Assembly (NCBI GenBank): GCA_013397695.1 | Contig: VYZI01000488.1 | Location: 282,481 to 346,480 of the forward strand | Source: Centropus unirufus | Taxonomy: Eukaryota; Chordata; Aves; Cuculiformes; Centropidae | Reading direction: 5' to 3' | DNA: 64,000 nucleotides | Shown: one piece after another, positions 24,301-39,300 of the stretch | Numbering within the stretch: position 1 is the first letter of the stretch | Layout: the number at the start of each line of letters is the position of its first letter | Made by a program: the position numbers and the translations under genes | The notes under the pieces: generated by a model | What the model saw: the letters and a program-made list of their open reading frames with translations, nothing else | Databases searched by the model: none | Told to the model about the DNA's origin: nothing

Positions 24301-27300
24301 AGGGATGTCTTCCCATTTTACCAAGATAGAATCTGAAGAAGTTTCTTCTACGGTAAAATTTGGGGCACGTTTTGGAGCTGTAGGGAGAATTATGAAGGAG
24401 AAAGTTAGTAAGAAACAACCCTATCATTAAGAGCTGAACCCATGTAAGCGATTCGTTAGTTTTATTTCAGGGCTGCATTTTCAACCTTTTCCTGAACACT
24501 TTTCTTGAATTCTGAAGAACATGTGAAAAAACTTAGCAGATGATACTACAAAGGCATAAGTATGTCAGCTCTCGTTAATTACTGAACTATTATTTACTAA
24601 CAGAAACTGGAAGAACACTCTTTCTGTGGTCAGCTTTCTTACATACCCACACATATAAATACCCTTCGTCGTGCAACAAACCCCAAGAGATTGCATAAAC
24701 ATTCAGAACATACAAATTACTTAGCTTTTAAAGGCTTTAACTCTGACTTCATAGCTTGTCTTCAGATTAAACAAAGTCCAGATTTCTACCCTGGACATTA
24801 TCTCAGCTTAAAAGAACCACTTATATCAGCCATCAAAAGTTCTTAGTCCAGTATCTGTCTCCCACTGAAAGTGTTAGAGCAGATATTGTGTAAGGTCACA
24901 GACAGTGATACTTAGTCTGACATTTGGCATTGATCGGTAACTTTATAGCAGCCAGTGCTGAACTCTAAGGATGTGTCTATCTTTGCCTTGATATTTATCT
25001 GTCCAAAGGCAAATCAGAAGTTTTAGAATGAATCTATAGTCTTGTGCAAAGTGACTCAATTTCTCAGTTCCTAAAAAATTTCTTCTGCGTGTTCAGGGCA
25101 TTTTTAGTATCTCAAAGTCTCTATCCTTTTACCTCGAAAACTTCCAATCTGTTGAGAATACATATGGAAAAACCTTCTGGGAAACTGCTCAGGACATTTA
25201 CAGAGATAAAAATGGCTGAAAGTTGGGTTTCTGGTAAAGTTGTCTTAACCTTATCTTTAACTTTGGCATTGAAAAAAAAAAAAGGCTTTTCCAAGGGCTC
25301 AGATTAAGTCAGCAGCTCAGTCTTCCAAGCAAACTATTTTAGCAGGAAACATATTAAACTGCAAAGTGAAATGGATGCTGTAGTTAAAATACAACATAGT
25401 TGTAATGTTAAGGGGTAAGGCCATATTCAGATTCCTGGGAACAGAAAGCTTTCAGACACTAATGCATCTCCAGGAAAGCAAAGTTCAGGCTTGGATCAAA
25501 CTACAGTTACCCAGATGGGCCTGCTACAGGAGAGAATACAAGTACAGTTCTCAAAATGGCTTGCACTCTAGGATCTAGTTCTGGTCTAAGAGGTGCTTTT
25601 AAACAGAAATATTGAAGATACTTTTATATTTGCTGAGCTGTGCCAAATGTGCTCATCAGTCTGGTTTGACTTTATAAATCAAAAAAAGTTGTTACCTCTT
25701 CTGCAAAAGTGAGCCCAGCCCTATGGCTGAAATTATGCCTGTGCCACCATCTAAAGAACAAAATTCTGTGACATCCTGTGCCTCTACACAAGCTGAAGAA
25801 CAAAAGGTTACTGCATGCTGGGAACCTGAAGTGACGAGAGAAATTTATTATACTAATATACAAAGAGCAAGCAGAGGCAGGTAGAACTGCATGGGGATTC
25901 TGGTCTCAAACTTCTGCCAACATGAGCTAAAATTAGACACAGTCTAAATTCCCTTTTTAAAGATCCTGAATAATAAAGTGCACTTACGCAGCTCTTTCAT
26001 ATAGCCAGTTATGTTTTTCAGTAACTGATATCCACTGGATTTGCAGCCATATAGCGAAAAGTTGTATCTCACACCAGGTCTAAAGAGAGCTGCAAGAGAA
26101 ATTTATTATAAGAATATTTCAGTTATGAAGAGTGATGCTTTTATCTCTAACATAATACAGACTGTATATAAATAATTAATTATAAATGACAAAGTCTTAG
26201 ACTGCAGCATTGAGTAGAAATACTATCTCTACTTCTAATTCCTATAAAAGCTATGGTATCAGAAGTGGTTTAGAAGGAAGTAAGCAAATCCAGCTCCTGG
26301 AGAAGTTTTGGTTCTAAACAAGCTACTCAAATTGCATAAATTGCACTTTCCATGGGGAAACACAAACCTAAGTTACCAGAAATAATACTTTTCCTTTCTT
26401 CCCACAGCAGTCGCATAGATACTGCCTCCTCCTCATAAAAAAACGAATGCATTTTGAAACACCCAGACTTATTACAGCAACAGTACAAAGGAAATTCAGA
26501 GAACTCTCAAAAGTGAAAGTGAAGCACTTAAGCAATGAATTTCAGGCCTCAACTGACTACAAAGCACAGATAGCCATCAAATTTCCACATTACATGCCTT
26601 TAGTAGAAGCATAGATGTTTGACACAAAAAAATTTACTACTTCCTGGGGTTTTCTTGAGTTAGGTTTACACATTACTTTCAAGACTTTTTCTAAACAAGA
26701 TGCCACTGTGAAACTCTACAGAATCAAGAGGATTTTGCAAGACTTCAGGTTCAGCCTGGGAGATTTGGCTGGACTCAGCACAGAAGTGGATTTGCCAGCT
26801 TGAGCCCATCCCTAGCAGCACTGTAACTCCCACAAATGAGTTGCAATGAACATTCCAGGAAAGAGCTCGGAAGTAAAACAGTGCATCCTTGGACAGACAT
26901 AGTATTGCCTGGTTAGAAAAACCACGTCCAACCCAAAACTAACAAAACCAACCTGGACACGGTGTTGCAATTACCAGCACAAGAATTGCCCCCCTCCCCC
27001 AACCCTGTTCCCAGGTCCCACACCCACGCAACTTTCCTATGTACAGAGCTCCAAGTTGCCTTCTCTAAAAGAGTCTTTATATACTAAACTCTTCTACCAA
27101 GCACATATATACTCTTTTAGACAACCAAGAAAGATCTTATATCTTTTTTGGGGTCCTTTCTTTCCTCTTCTGCTCCTACTAGTCTCACCACAGCTGAATT
27201 TCATTTCCTTAAGCTGCCCAGCAGCATTTAAAGACCTGGAATGTGCCCTGTTCCAGGAATTTCAATTTCTGTCAGCAAGCCAACACACGGAGGTCACACT

Positions 27301-30300
27301 TAAAAAAAATCCACCCCATGTAAAAACAACAGATTAGTCTTCCCCTCATCTCAAGCAGTGATGTTTATGTTTAGGATCCAAATAAAACCCCAAACTTAGA
27401 ATAACCATTATGCATTAGGCTCAGTTAGGAAGCTATTTGGTGTAACCAAAAGATGTAATTTCAAAATAATTAATAAACATAGGATGATAACAGTTAAGAC
27501 TGATATTTGGATTTGGACAGGGTGTGCATGAAATTAAGCTAAACACAGTACCAAGAAAGGGTTCATTTATATACACAAGCACACATCAATGCAACAATCT
27601 TCAACCATAGCATTGGTGATTCTCTCATTCCAGTTCCTGCTCAGGCTTTCAGTCAGAAAGAAACATAAAGAATTGTTTCTGACTTACCAGATTTTATCAC
27701 TACATTTGTTGTATTTGAAGAAAATTTCTGCCAGTCCACACTACATGGTTCAGACCCCATTGAATGACACCATTTTACTATGTAGCCACAGGTCATGTTG
27801 GGGTAAGAATTCCAAGAAATATAAATTCCATTCCCCATCGCCATGGCCCGATCTGTTTTTACATTGTCTGCAAAAAAGACGACACAAAAATCAACCAGAG
27901 AGCAGATCCTTATCTGCAGTCCAAGCTAGAACAAAGCCTTCCAGCCACAGCACAAAGGTTTCATAAACTGCAGTCATTTCTAAGAACGAGAGTCGCACTT
28001 CTAGTACTCTGAAATTTGAAGCAGTGCACTCAGCTATGCTTTCTGAAGTGGTGGAAATCAGACGTAGCCTGCAGCAAATCCCTCAGCCAGCCTTAAGTAC
28101 GATGACGAGAAATGCTGCAGCTCAGGACTGGTTTAAAAAGCACTTTTTTAAGGTAGGATTTACAGCAGATGTCAAGCTCAAATCTGACTTGACACCAATT
28201 TGGCAGGAGCCTCCAGCTATAAATTCCTGCTGCCATTTCATCAAACAGTTTGCTTTGTGTCTCTTTTGAACTGTCTTGCAGTCACTCGCCTGGCCACAGA
28301 CTATAATTCTTTCACCAAGAGCAGAATCAAGTCCCTCATGAATTTTATTAATGCTCCAGTCTACAAAGGGTAAATAAAAAAAAAAAAGGTAAAAAAGGTA
28401 AAAAACAGCTTTGCCTTTAGTCTGTCTTTCTTATTTGTGATTATCTATCTTAGGTTTAGCTGCTTTAGAAGTGATCATATCTGGGAACAACTTCTAATCC
28501 CTGCAGCTTCCCTCCATGGCTGTCCATCAGATGAGACCCCATTGAGCTAAGGGATGCTTTCCAAAGGCCACCACAACAGCTGAGGCCCCATGACAGGTCT
28601 GCAAAACAATCTCAGGGTTTCAGTTTTTCCTTTTTCAGTGTTTTCATTTATGCTCCCTATTGAGTCTATTATTTAATGTTATTAAACCAATAAACTTTTT
28701 AAGGCTGAAGGGCAAGGGCAGTTTTTAAGAAGCAGTGCTGTGAAAACTTTACTCTCACTGATGTACTGCGAATATTGAAGGACTATTTCTAAATAATCTT
28801 AACATACAGATAAGTGTCCGATCCTTTCCTGGCTTGCTCATGGCAAGAAAGACACATACGATTAAAAAATGAAAAGTCAACTCCGAAGGTCTTCCACTAT
28901 TTTTACATAGAGCACTATTAGGCATCCAGTGAAATCACACATCTATGATGCTGGAGAAGAGTATTTTTCTAATTTGACTTCTTTTAACTTTCCTGTTTCT
29001 AGGAAAGACTTTTTTTTACTGACTGTGTGCACATACTCTCCAAAAAATGCTTAAATACACCACACTTAATTTAAAATTATTTCCTGAACGCCATGACTAG
29101 AAGTTTACCCAGGGCAGCACTGTTAATTTTTGTGTATTTATAGCTGCAAGCTAGGCTAGCAGAAATAACTACTAGCACTACAGTAGTTCTGTGGTAGGGG
29201 AGCCTGTAACAACCAAATTATATGCACCAACTCTCTACAGAGCACTTTTCAGAGACAGTTGACAAATTAATTAAGGCAGAGTATGCTTTGTTTGTTTTCA
29301 GTGTTCACATAACCTCAGTAGATCCCAAGCTTCAGAGCTGCCACTCTATTATGGACATTAAAAACACTTACAGACTGTACACAGGAAGCAGTCAGGAAAG
29401 ATGTTTGGGCAGAAATGTCATCCAGTTCAGTGAGTGAGTCATCTTTCATGACTCCAGTCAGTGACTCAGATAATTCCTATACCAACTTGGGAGCAAATCT
29501 TCAACGAGTACAGGTTTGGTAGCACTAAAGGGAACCTCAGACATCTGACAGAAAGCTATAAATGAATGCTAAGTTCCAGCTGCCACCAGCTGTCCCACAT
29601 CACAAGCCTATTACAGAGACCTCCATGACACTGAGAGTCTAGCTCTTTTGCTGCTGATGGAAAGCATTTTCATTCATTCAACTGTCCCATACAATCACTT
29701 TTCCCTCCAAGGAACAGATTAAGCATATATTTTAAATAGTGGTGTTTTGAAGAAGCACAAGAAACATTAAGAACAATGGTTTCCTTTGTATAGAAATAAA
29801 CCCAGTTTTTCCTCACACTGTGAATCTCAGTCAAAGCACGTTTCTACTTGCAAGATATAGCTCTGTCATAACAGAATGTGAGCTGCAAGACAGATGACCA
29901 TGATACCTGTTCTCTGGGTGAAGAAGAAGCAGCAGCACCATACATGCTCCTAGCAAACAGAGATGGACCTTGCTGTGTAAATCTGTCCTCCCTGCAAAGC
30001 ATCAGGCAGATCTGGAGCTAAAGTCTTGGACTTTGGGCAATTACACTCATCCTGGTGTGCAGGGAAGCACAGGCTCTCAAAAGCCACATGCAGACATTAT
30101 CTTCCCCCAAGCTCAGAGTTAGGAGCAGAAAACCATCATCTGGCTCAGCTACTTCCATTTACAAAAGCCTGCAGCAAGGGCGGCAATGTTTTAATTGGGA
30201 AGCTAAAGTCTTACCTCCATTTCAAAACCCAGCTCCTAGCACAAGGATGCCAACACTTTACCAAATAGCCCAATTAATATTCTCCTGCATATCTCACAGG

Positions 30301-33300
30301 CATTGAACTGACAATGCTCCCCTTAAAAAAACATACTATATCCTTAAAACTTTATTCTCATTCTCTTAAACATGTGACACTTTCCAGCATCTCAACAAGA
30401 ACATGCAGAAATTAACTGAAGTCCCTAAACACCAGAGACTGAACCTAATGTTTAAATCATTATCCTTGTTCATGTGAGGTCTCCAGAAAATAGCAACATA
30501 GCTGCAGAAACTCTATACTATCACACTCCTTTTATGCAGAGAGTGAAATGATTAGGTGAGGCACTACCCTAAAACCAAAGAAGCAATTTTTTTTCTTCCT
30601 CCACCCAATAGATTTGGATGGGGAAATATATCAGAAACCAAACACAAAAACCGCATGTATCCTCTTATTTTTCAATAAACTCTCCCAGGTATTCCCCAAG
30701 CTTTGAAAATATTTAGCTCTGTGCTGGGAGCGCTCACCATTTGGAAATTCCACGCTTGTTATTTTTGAAGGAGGAGATGAGCCTGCATGGTTTTTGGCTA
30801 CAACACTAATGACACAGTCATTTTTTCCAAGTTTTATCTCGGTACTGTTTAAGGGTTCCGTGACTTCTTTATACTCCAGTGGTGCCTCTAGCAGGTAGCA
30901 GGAGACTTCATGAGATACTATTTTTCCATTGGCTTCAGAAAGGGATAAAGGCTATGAACAGACAAAGAGAACATTAAAGTGAAAATGCAATAAACAAAAG
31001 AAGTCATAGGATAATATTTACTTAATGTCCTAATCTAGTCTGATGTCTGTATAGGACTGTGAGGCAGAAGAGACAGTTACTCAAGTGTGACTTTGAGAAT
31101 TCAAATGTATGTTCATAAGTCTTTCATTTTCAGGAGATATATTAGAAATTCAATTCCTCATATGAAATAATTCTCAGNNNNNNNNNNNNNNNNNNNNNNN
31201 NNNNNNNNNNNNNNNNNNNNNNNNNNNNNNNNNNNNNNNNNNNNNNNNNNNNNNNNNNNNNNNNNNNNNNNNNNNNNNNNNNNNNNNNNNNNNNNNNNNN
31301 NNNNNNNNNNNNNNNNNNNNNNNNNNNNNNNNNNNNNNNNNNNNNNNNNNNNNNNNNNNNNNNNNNNNNNNNNNNNNNNNNNNNNNNNNNNNNNNNNNNN
31401 NNNNNNNNNNNNNNNNNNGGAGCTATGGGAAAAAAAAAAAAGAGTTGTTTTTTTTTTTCCCTCAAGTTGCATACTAAACTAGTTACCATCTATCAAAAAG
31501 TTAGCTTTTAAGATGGCTCATTTTAATATATATGGTTTCAAAAGTTCAACGTTTTATCAGCAAAGAATGATAAACTTACGGGCTTCTAGTGTTGTGTATT
31601 CCTCCACCTTGCTCCAGTCACTCCACCTCCAGAAGTGGTCAGCAGCTGAACAGCGCACCCTGAACTGGTATTTGGTGTATGGATGCAATGCATTCAGATG
31701 AGCAGTGTAAGTTGTGAAGTTTCGACCAGGCATAGAGATGTTGTGCTGGTAAAAATTTACAGAAACTGACATGACACATCGGTATTTTTTGCTCCTAGAT
31801 TACACTGAAAGTCAACACCTAAAAAGGTGGTTTTTTTCCCCCCAGAACACCAACAATGTGAAAAACAGCTGTGTAAAGCCCTACAAAGAAATCAATGAAA
31901 AAATAAGAATATTTCCTGTGCAGGCAGCCTAAACAACAGAAACTTTTTCAGAAGACTGCCAAAATGAAGTCAAACATAGCATGGAAATAGAAATATCACA
32001 GTAGGTAGCACCTTTCAGATGTAAAATGTGAAAAGAAGAGAGCGCACTGATGAGCCTTCAATAGGACAAGCTCTGCACACACCAGCAACAAATTGCTTCC
32101 ATCTATCCTCTCTTACAGAGCAAAACTTCTGCTCGCATGAAGTAGGTCAGGATTTTCTCTCTGGTATTCAGAACCTGCACATCACTATCCACATGCACAT
32201 CAAACTAGGTGGACAAATGCCTTTTTGCCTAAGATGTATGCACAGAAGCATGTTAAAGACAGTCTGTCTGAGCAAGATGCTTATTATGCAGTCTTCTTCC
32301 CAGGCAGCCTTTTTTCCTTTAAAAGAAAGTATCCAAGTGTTATCCAGGTGACCTCTGTTCACAGCTCTTCTGACAGGAATAGTCAGCCTTGTTATTCTTA
32401 AAATGGTGAGAGTTTAGGTAGTATTTCAGTTTCATGATTACTTAAAGAAACCCTCAGCCTGGGAATATTTTTGACTGAATCTAATTGTAACACATCTGCA
32501 TCACAGCTGCCAAAAACTGGACTCCAAGTAACTTTAAGCTGCAACTAATTGCGCATTTCTAAGGTCAAATGACAACGTGAAAAATATAAAAAAGGCAACA
32601 ATCTCTCATACGAAAAGCTTCTGAAAACATCTTCAAAATGCCATGTAAAACCCCATAACAATTTCACAGCTACTTTTGTTTATAACAGGGAACTCTTGGA
32701 GTTTTTTTATTACGCCACCATAGACAGCATAACAAGGCTGTAAAAGTTTCTATTGAGCTGTTTGCTGAGTTTAAATATATCTGTAGCTTAGCATTCTGAT
32801 ACAGGTGCAGTGAAACAAATTGCTGTGGCAGTGTAAGGCTTTGCCATCTCCCATTACCCCAGATGACTGATCTGGTAGCACAGTTCACAGCAAATGTGTG
32901 TCCCAGGCTTTGAGCAGCTTAACTCTTGCTAAACAGAACTATGCAAACCTACTTTTTTAGCACCTGAGCTAACTGAGCTGGCAGTAGGTGACATTCAGGT
33001 GTTTGTTTCTCCTGCCGACTGCTCTAGAGTGACTGCTGGGAGTAGAGAAATGCAAACAGCTGTGGGTAATACTGTATCGGACTACACATTAAGTACCAGC
33101 ATAGCTTCTTTGTCAGAACTCATATGCGGAGCTATCTAAAAGCCTGTTTCTTCTGCTGTTAATTCCAGAGACATATCTGATTTTCTTCCTGGTACTTACT
33201 CTCTGAGTACTATTTCTCAGATTACAGGCAAAATATAAAGATTCTTTAAGTTTCCATGCTCATTAAGTTCTCTGAAAGTATTTAAAAACAATATTCTTAT

Positions 33301-36300
33301 AGATAATGCACTACCACCCTATTATTTTAGAGGCAATGTATATAGTCTTGGCTGCAACAGTTCTGTGGCTAGAGTGACTTTATCCAAGGTTGTGCTCAAC
33401 AGCTCTGCCCAGCCAGCAACTAAATGCAGTGGGTAACAGAATTCTTCAGCTAAAAAAATCAAACAAGTGTTGTAAAAAGCAGCCTCTGAGGTTCACGTTC
33501 TCAAATAATAAGTTCAGGCTGTCTGCACTAAGACCCGGTAGCTCAGCACATGCCTGCCCAAGCTGGTCAGAGACACTCCATCTGAACACAGAAATGATGA
33601 ATCTGGGGACAAGTCTGAGTCCGACTGAATGTGCAGTTCGGCCACTAGGGCTTCCCCAGTGACACAGATCACCCCACACTAAGATAGGTAATACACTCCC
33701 ACCACCTACACTTGGTATTTGAAGCTAGTGTCTACACTAGTATTATAAGTGTCTCTGACAGTCAGCAGAGTAAATATATGGCTCCAGTAAGTGATTCAGG
33801 TTTCCAGCCAAAGCTGGGCAGTGGCTGGAAACCTGAATGCTGGAAAATCTGAACCCCACTCAGGAATATTATCATCCCTTGAGCTGCAGAGGTCTTCACT
33901 GGGGATTACCTACTCATGTGCCCAGTGGCAGAATCCTTCCCTATCCTTCCTCTCCACCACTGGTATACAAGCAGGTTTAGCAGCTCCCTATCATAGACAC
34001 ATGCACATCAATTGCTGACAGCAAACAAATAAACTGTTCTCTGAGGGAAACAAAAAAGAAATTAAATTACAGACAGCAAGATGTAATCTGAAATAACCAC
34101 TGTGGAAGTCTGCAGGACAGCAGCACATCCTGGAACAAGCATGTGTTAATACAGTTTGCACCTGGAAGGATAAAGCACGAGAACTGTTAACTAAAGGGTC
34201 AGTATAAAGTACTATGCCTCCTCTCCAAGTACCAAAGAACATAGTGCACAACTTGATTTCCTCTTAATTGTTTCAAATCAATTAAAAAAAAAAAGAAAAA
34301 AAAAAAGAGAAAGGAGGGAACAACAGAAATGAGCAGAACGTTTTCTGATTTTAGATGAACTTCTACTCATTACTACATTACTTATTCAATAAGATAAAAA
34401 TGAAGCTCTTAGAAAGGAATTTGAAATGTAATTAGTTCAGTCAAAAAGATCAACAATTGAGCCAAAAATTGAAATCCAATAAAGCAACACTTACCAGTTT
34501 TTGCCCAAGGTGGCCACTGCTAATTTCAATTTGACATAGAAGCCTGATTTCAGGAAAGCTGCCGTTTATAAACCAATGCACGTGGACACTTGTAGAACTG
34601 TTTCCAGAAACAGTTAACTTTTCTGGAGTTTTTGGATGAACTTAAAAATAAAGAAAAAACCTTCAGTTCTAAGAAAGAAATATTCATCTTAATTAAAAAA
34701 AATAGGATTTTAAAAGATCTAAAAGAATCAGAAGGATAAATAAATGCTCTGATCAGCAATGACAACAGCTGGTGCTGGGAAGGCTCCTGAAAGCAATCTC
34801 ATTTCTGATGCTCTTCTCAGCTATCAAACATGGAAACAGATTTACTTAAGGCTGAGCATACTGGCATGTGTGATAAAGAGTCTGAGACACTGAAAAACAT
34901 TTTCCCTTCTCCTGATGTTAAAAAAGTGAAACATGAGCTATTTCAGAGGAATACAGTGATGGATGATATTCACTCCGCTTTATTCACCTTTGGGGAACTT
35001 TTTAAGCTAGAACTTTAAAATTAGGGTAGGAGTCCTGAATGACCTCTCCTCTTCCCAAAACTCCCTTCACTGAATTTTTCAATAATATTCAGCACTATTA
35101 TTCTGAGCTATCAGACAAAAAAATTCTCTACTGTTAGAATTGGTGCAATTGCTCTTAAGGAAATAGGTATTCTGTGTTGGAAATTAAGTGTACAGTGGGG
35201 GAAAGATAGGAAAGGAAGTAAATAGGAAATAGCAGCCATATTGTCTGGGAGCAAAACAGTCCATTTATATTTAACAGAAACAAATTATGCTTTTGGAATA
35301 ATTGCCAACTTACTATGAAAATTCTAACCTCAAAAACCCCACACTATCTTCATGTTTAAATTTATTTTTTTCAGAGAGAATGGCAAAATGCTATAACCAT
35401 TAGGACCCCTGAACCCTCAGCTGTGGTTATGGAGGCAAAACAAAAAAAGGATGGAGGAGATACTACTGCAAAAGATGGTCATCTTGTCCCTTTCCTTTTC
35501 CAAACTGAGGATCTAATGAAAGAAGTTATTTTTTTCTAAAAATCATGGCAGCAGATGATCATGGCTATTACAAATAATAGGTAATTCTTTTGAGATTACC
35601 TATTACCTTTTAGTGCCACAGTTTTCATGCTCCAAATTCTGCTGTTGTAAAACTGCTTAATATTTTGCCTTATAAACAGACACTGAAATACAGGTTCATA
35701 TACAGTTCATACGGTTGCACCTGAATTTTAATTATTAATGTGTAACAGAATATGAAGTAATGCATAAACAGCAGCTGACCAATTCTTAGATCACAAGTGT
35801 ACTTATCCGCACAGTAATGTACCTCATATGATAGCACTGCTGTCAAGAGTACCTGTACACCTAATTGTTGCCTCAGGGTATATCCTAAGCTTTCTTCACA
35901 TTATCAAACACAGTGAAATACTGGTGACAATAAAGCAAAATAATGACAAGTATACCATGTCAGAGTTCTTCAAAGCCAAAACAAATAAACTTTTTGCTGC
36001 TGTAATTCTTAAGTCTTACCTCTTTGAGTTAAATCAACCAAAAGGGATGACTCTGTCTGCCCAATAGCATTGGAGACACCTAATACAAAATCATAGATGT
36101 TTTGACCCCCCAGCACTGGAAAGCCACAGACACGCTCTCTGTTCATTTCATCAACTTTGCATGAAACATTTTTACCAGATAGTCTACAAAATAAGAAGAG
36201 GTGGGGAAGCAACTTAATTATTGAACATGATAATTTCTCGCAACAGTCAGGAGGTTAGAATGAAAACACAGTAAAGAACGATGGGTTCACTGACACATGG

Positions 36301-39300
36301 CTTACAGAATTATTTGATTGCAGACACATATCTAACACAACAATGTAGGTTATAGTGGCATCAGTCATGACTTGCCCTGTTCTCACGTGAAACTCTCCTC
36401 TTCCACTAGCATAATATTTCCATCCTCTCACTTCTCAAAAGCCTGGAAAACAGGTAGGTCCTGTAAAACCACCTCGTGAGTCACAACTAAGATTCTGATT
36501 TAAAGTATCTTTGTTCAGATCAGCATACATTTACATTTAAAGAATATTCTTAATTGCTTTCTGAATTAGGCAGATGCCCACATTACATCTTTCTGTCAGT
36601 CCTGCATATCTAACTAAGGTTTGTTATCCTGGGATACTAGACCCAGCTATGTTTATATCAAAAGCAGAAAAGGCAGCCTGGTAACAGCCAAGATCACAGT
36701 TACATCTTCCACTGAAAAATCTAAAGTGTGCATCCGAATAATGTACATATATAAAAGTTGTTATAATTACAATCTGTGTAAACCTCTCATTCAGTAGCAT
36801 GAATTTAATTTCTTCCTCTGACCATTTTTACTGTGTTCTAGCTGAGTTCTGCACTCTTTACACACTACACTCTCCATTTCAATAGCTCATGTGGGCTGAG
36901 ATTAAGGATGACAACATTTACCTTGAAGCGCACAACATTTATCTCACAGTTTTTGGCTGAGAGAAACAAATCTGAACTACAGCCCTGTTTATGAGCCGAA
37001 TATGGGTAGCCACAGAATGGAGCACCTTTCATTTGAATACCTGCTCTGTTTTGTCCACCTCTTTGCACCCTACCCCATTACTTTTTAGCACTAGCATCTT
37101 GGGTGACATCTGTGACCATAATTCAAACCTCATTGCCTATGACTTGCTTCAAAGCCATTCTGAGACTTAATTTCCCATCAGTTTGTGTGACTCAGGCCTC
37201 TCCTGGCTCAGTTCCCTGAGTGCTCCTTAGGCATTGTGGGGGAGTCTCCTCACCATGACTATTTTGTTAACTCCTCACTAACTTCTAATCACAACCACCA
37301 AGAATTGCCATTTGCAAGTGATACTCCAAAACAAAGATTCTCCACTTTTAAGGCTGTCAAATAACCTGTGGGACATCAGTCTTCACTTCTTTCTGCGTAT
37401 TATGCCAGTTACTTGCCTCTTTCAATGTCTGCCAGGTAACATGCACTTTGCCTGCTCTAAGCTTCCTAGCTCTTAATTCTGCGAGGAGAACAGCCGTAGG
37501 CTTATTTCTACTTTTCCTAGTACCACTTGGGAAATGCCCCATGGCCTGTCTTACTGTTTTTCCCAGTTGCTGTCATCCTGCATACCAGAAGCTCTGTAAA
37601 TGTATAACTGATGATTTAATACAGGTTGCATATAACCAAAAAAAAAAAAAAAGTGAATGACTCCTTTTATTTTGCTGTATTTTCATATTGGTCTTATCTA
37701 GATGTTGGCAACAGCTTGATACACTAAATCCTTATTTTCTCATGAGTTCATGAGTTTTTGGGAAAACCCATCCTTAATTCCCACTGGGATTTTGAAGAGC
37801 TATACAGGGTTTATCCAAGTTTAGTTTAGTTTCAGCTTCCACAGTCTTGGAAAGTGTTTTAGGCTCTCAACAATGGAGACTATCTCATTTAAATAGGCAT
37901 GATGAAGTCTGTCACATACGTACTGACATATTCCACCCTTATACTCGTTATAGTGCTTAGTTGTTTTACCTTTCAAATAAACTGTAATTTGTTTTTCGAT
38001 TTCCATACAGTCCACTAGGTCTGCCTGGTTTCCAGGTGCATTTTATTGTCAGGAAGTTGGATGTTTCACAGGTGATGTTTTGCGGAATATCAGGGGCATC
38101 TGTAGCAGGAAAAGAAATTAAAACAGTTAGCCAGTATTTTGCCATTCTAGAGTGGCAGTTGGGATGCTATCTTCCTGAAAGCATCACTGTTTGTTTTTGA
38201 TAGGTCTAAACTGCATGTCCCACAATACATGGTACGCTCTGACAACATAAATAATATGCTTTACAAAATCCCAGTAAAACAGATGGATAATTATTAGCAG
38301 CCCCATCTGACTAACACTTGACTCTAGGCTTCTAAGTAGGTGGGTAATCTGGTAAATCACATGCAAATATGTTCATAAGCTCCAGGCTATTACTTGGAAG
38401 TGTTTCACTGAAACTCTGCCAAGTCTTTTTCAAAATTCTGAGCACCAGTTAAGCTGCTGAGCAATGCAGGAATGCTGTCAGCTGTGTGTCAAATTTTCTT
38501 ATATGCTAGCCCACCACTGCTTTGAATTCCCTAAGCAAGTCACGTCAACATGTTCCCTTTAGTATGAATTCCACACTGAAGGACAAAGTTAAAGCAAGCC
38601 GTGAAAGGCTCATCCTCTTCACCATTGCTTTGGAAGTGCCCAACTTTTTCTTTTAAAGCTTGTTCTTTGCTTCCAAAATAGAGCAGTGTTGAGTGCTTTC
38701 CTGGAGATGAGCAGTGCCCCCAGCATAGCGGGTAACCATGCCAACATGAGATTAAGCAGAGTACTTATTTCAAGTTTTATACACTTTCCTATAAAAGTTT
38801 GCACAATAATATACCTGCAGCTGCCCTAGTGAAGGGGCCCTAATGCAAAAGGCAACAGAGGCAGGCTTGGTTCAGATCATGAACATTTCTTTTGCCAGAC
38901 CTAGGCTTAACGAAGGTGATGTGTGCACACATTTACTGTCTCTATCTTTTCTTCCTCAAATGTCTCTTATCAGCAATAGCATTGTGACAAGTCCTCTGCC
39001 AACTAAGTGGGCATCACAAGATGAAACCACTAGCAGGAAACACCACATACGAGCTCTTCAAAAACCACTGTATAGCAAAAATCTGTGGGATTATCACAGC
39101 CTTCAACCATGAGCCACTGAGTTATTTACCTAAAAGACTATCCCAAAAAAACCAAGTATTGCACAGAAAATGTAAAACTGGCATCTCCCTCAGCCTGAAG
39201 GAACCTAATTCAAAGGCAGGCACTTCTAACAGTGAGCAGGATTCTAATGGGCAACTATTGGAAGATAACTCTCAAACCGGGAGAAAACATACGAAGCTCT

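Noticed and set aside
26080..26089. Downstream acceptor CTTTAG for LIFR coding exon 14
   Set aside because: Using it would leave the preceding exon (one base into a codon) out of frame; the upstream GCAG keeps the frame and restores the conserved FRPG segment.
31142..31489. Open frames across the second N run
   Set aside because: Same artefact; the flanking sequence is A-rich or intronic and does not match the expected LIFR exon.
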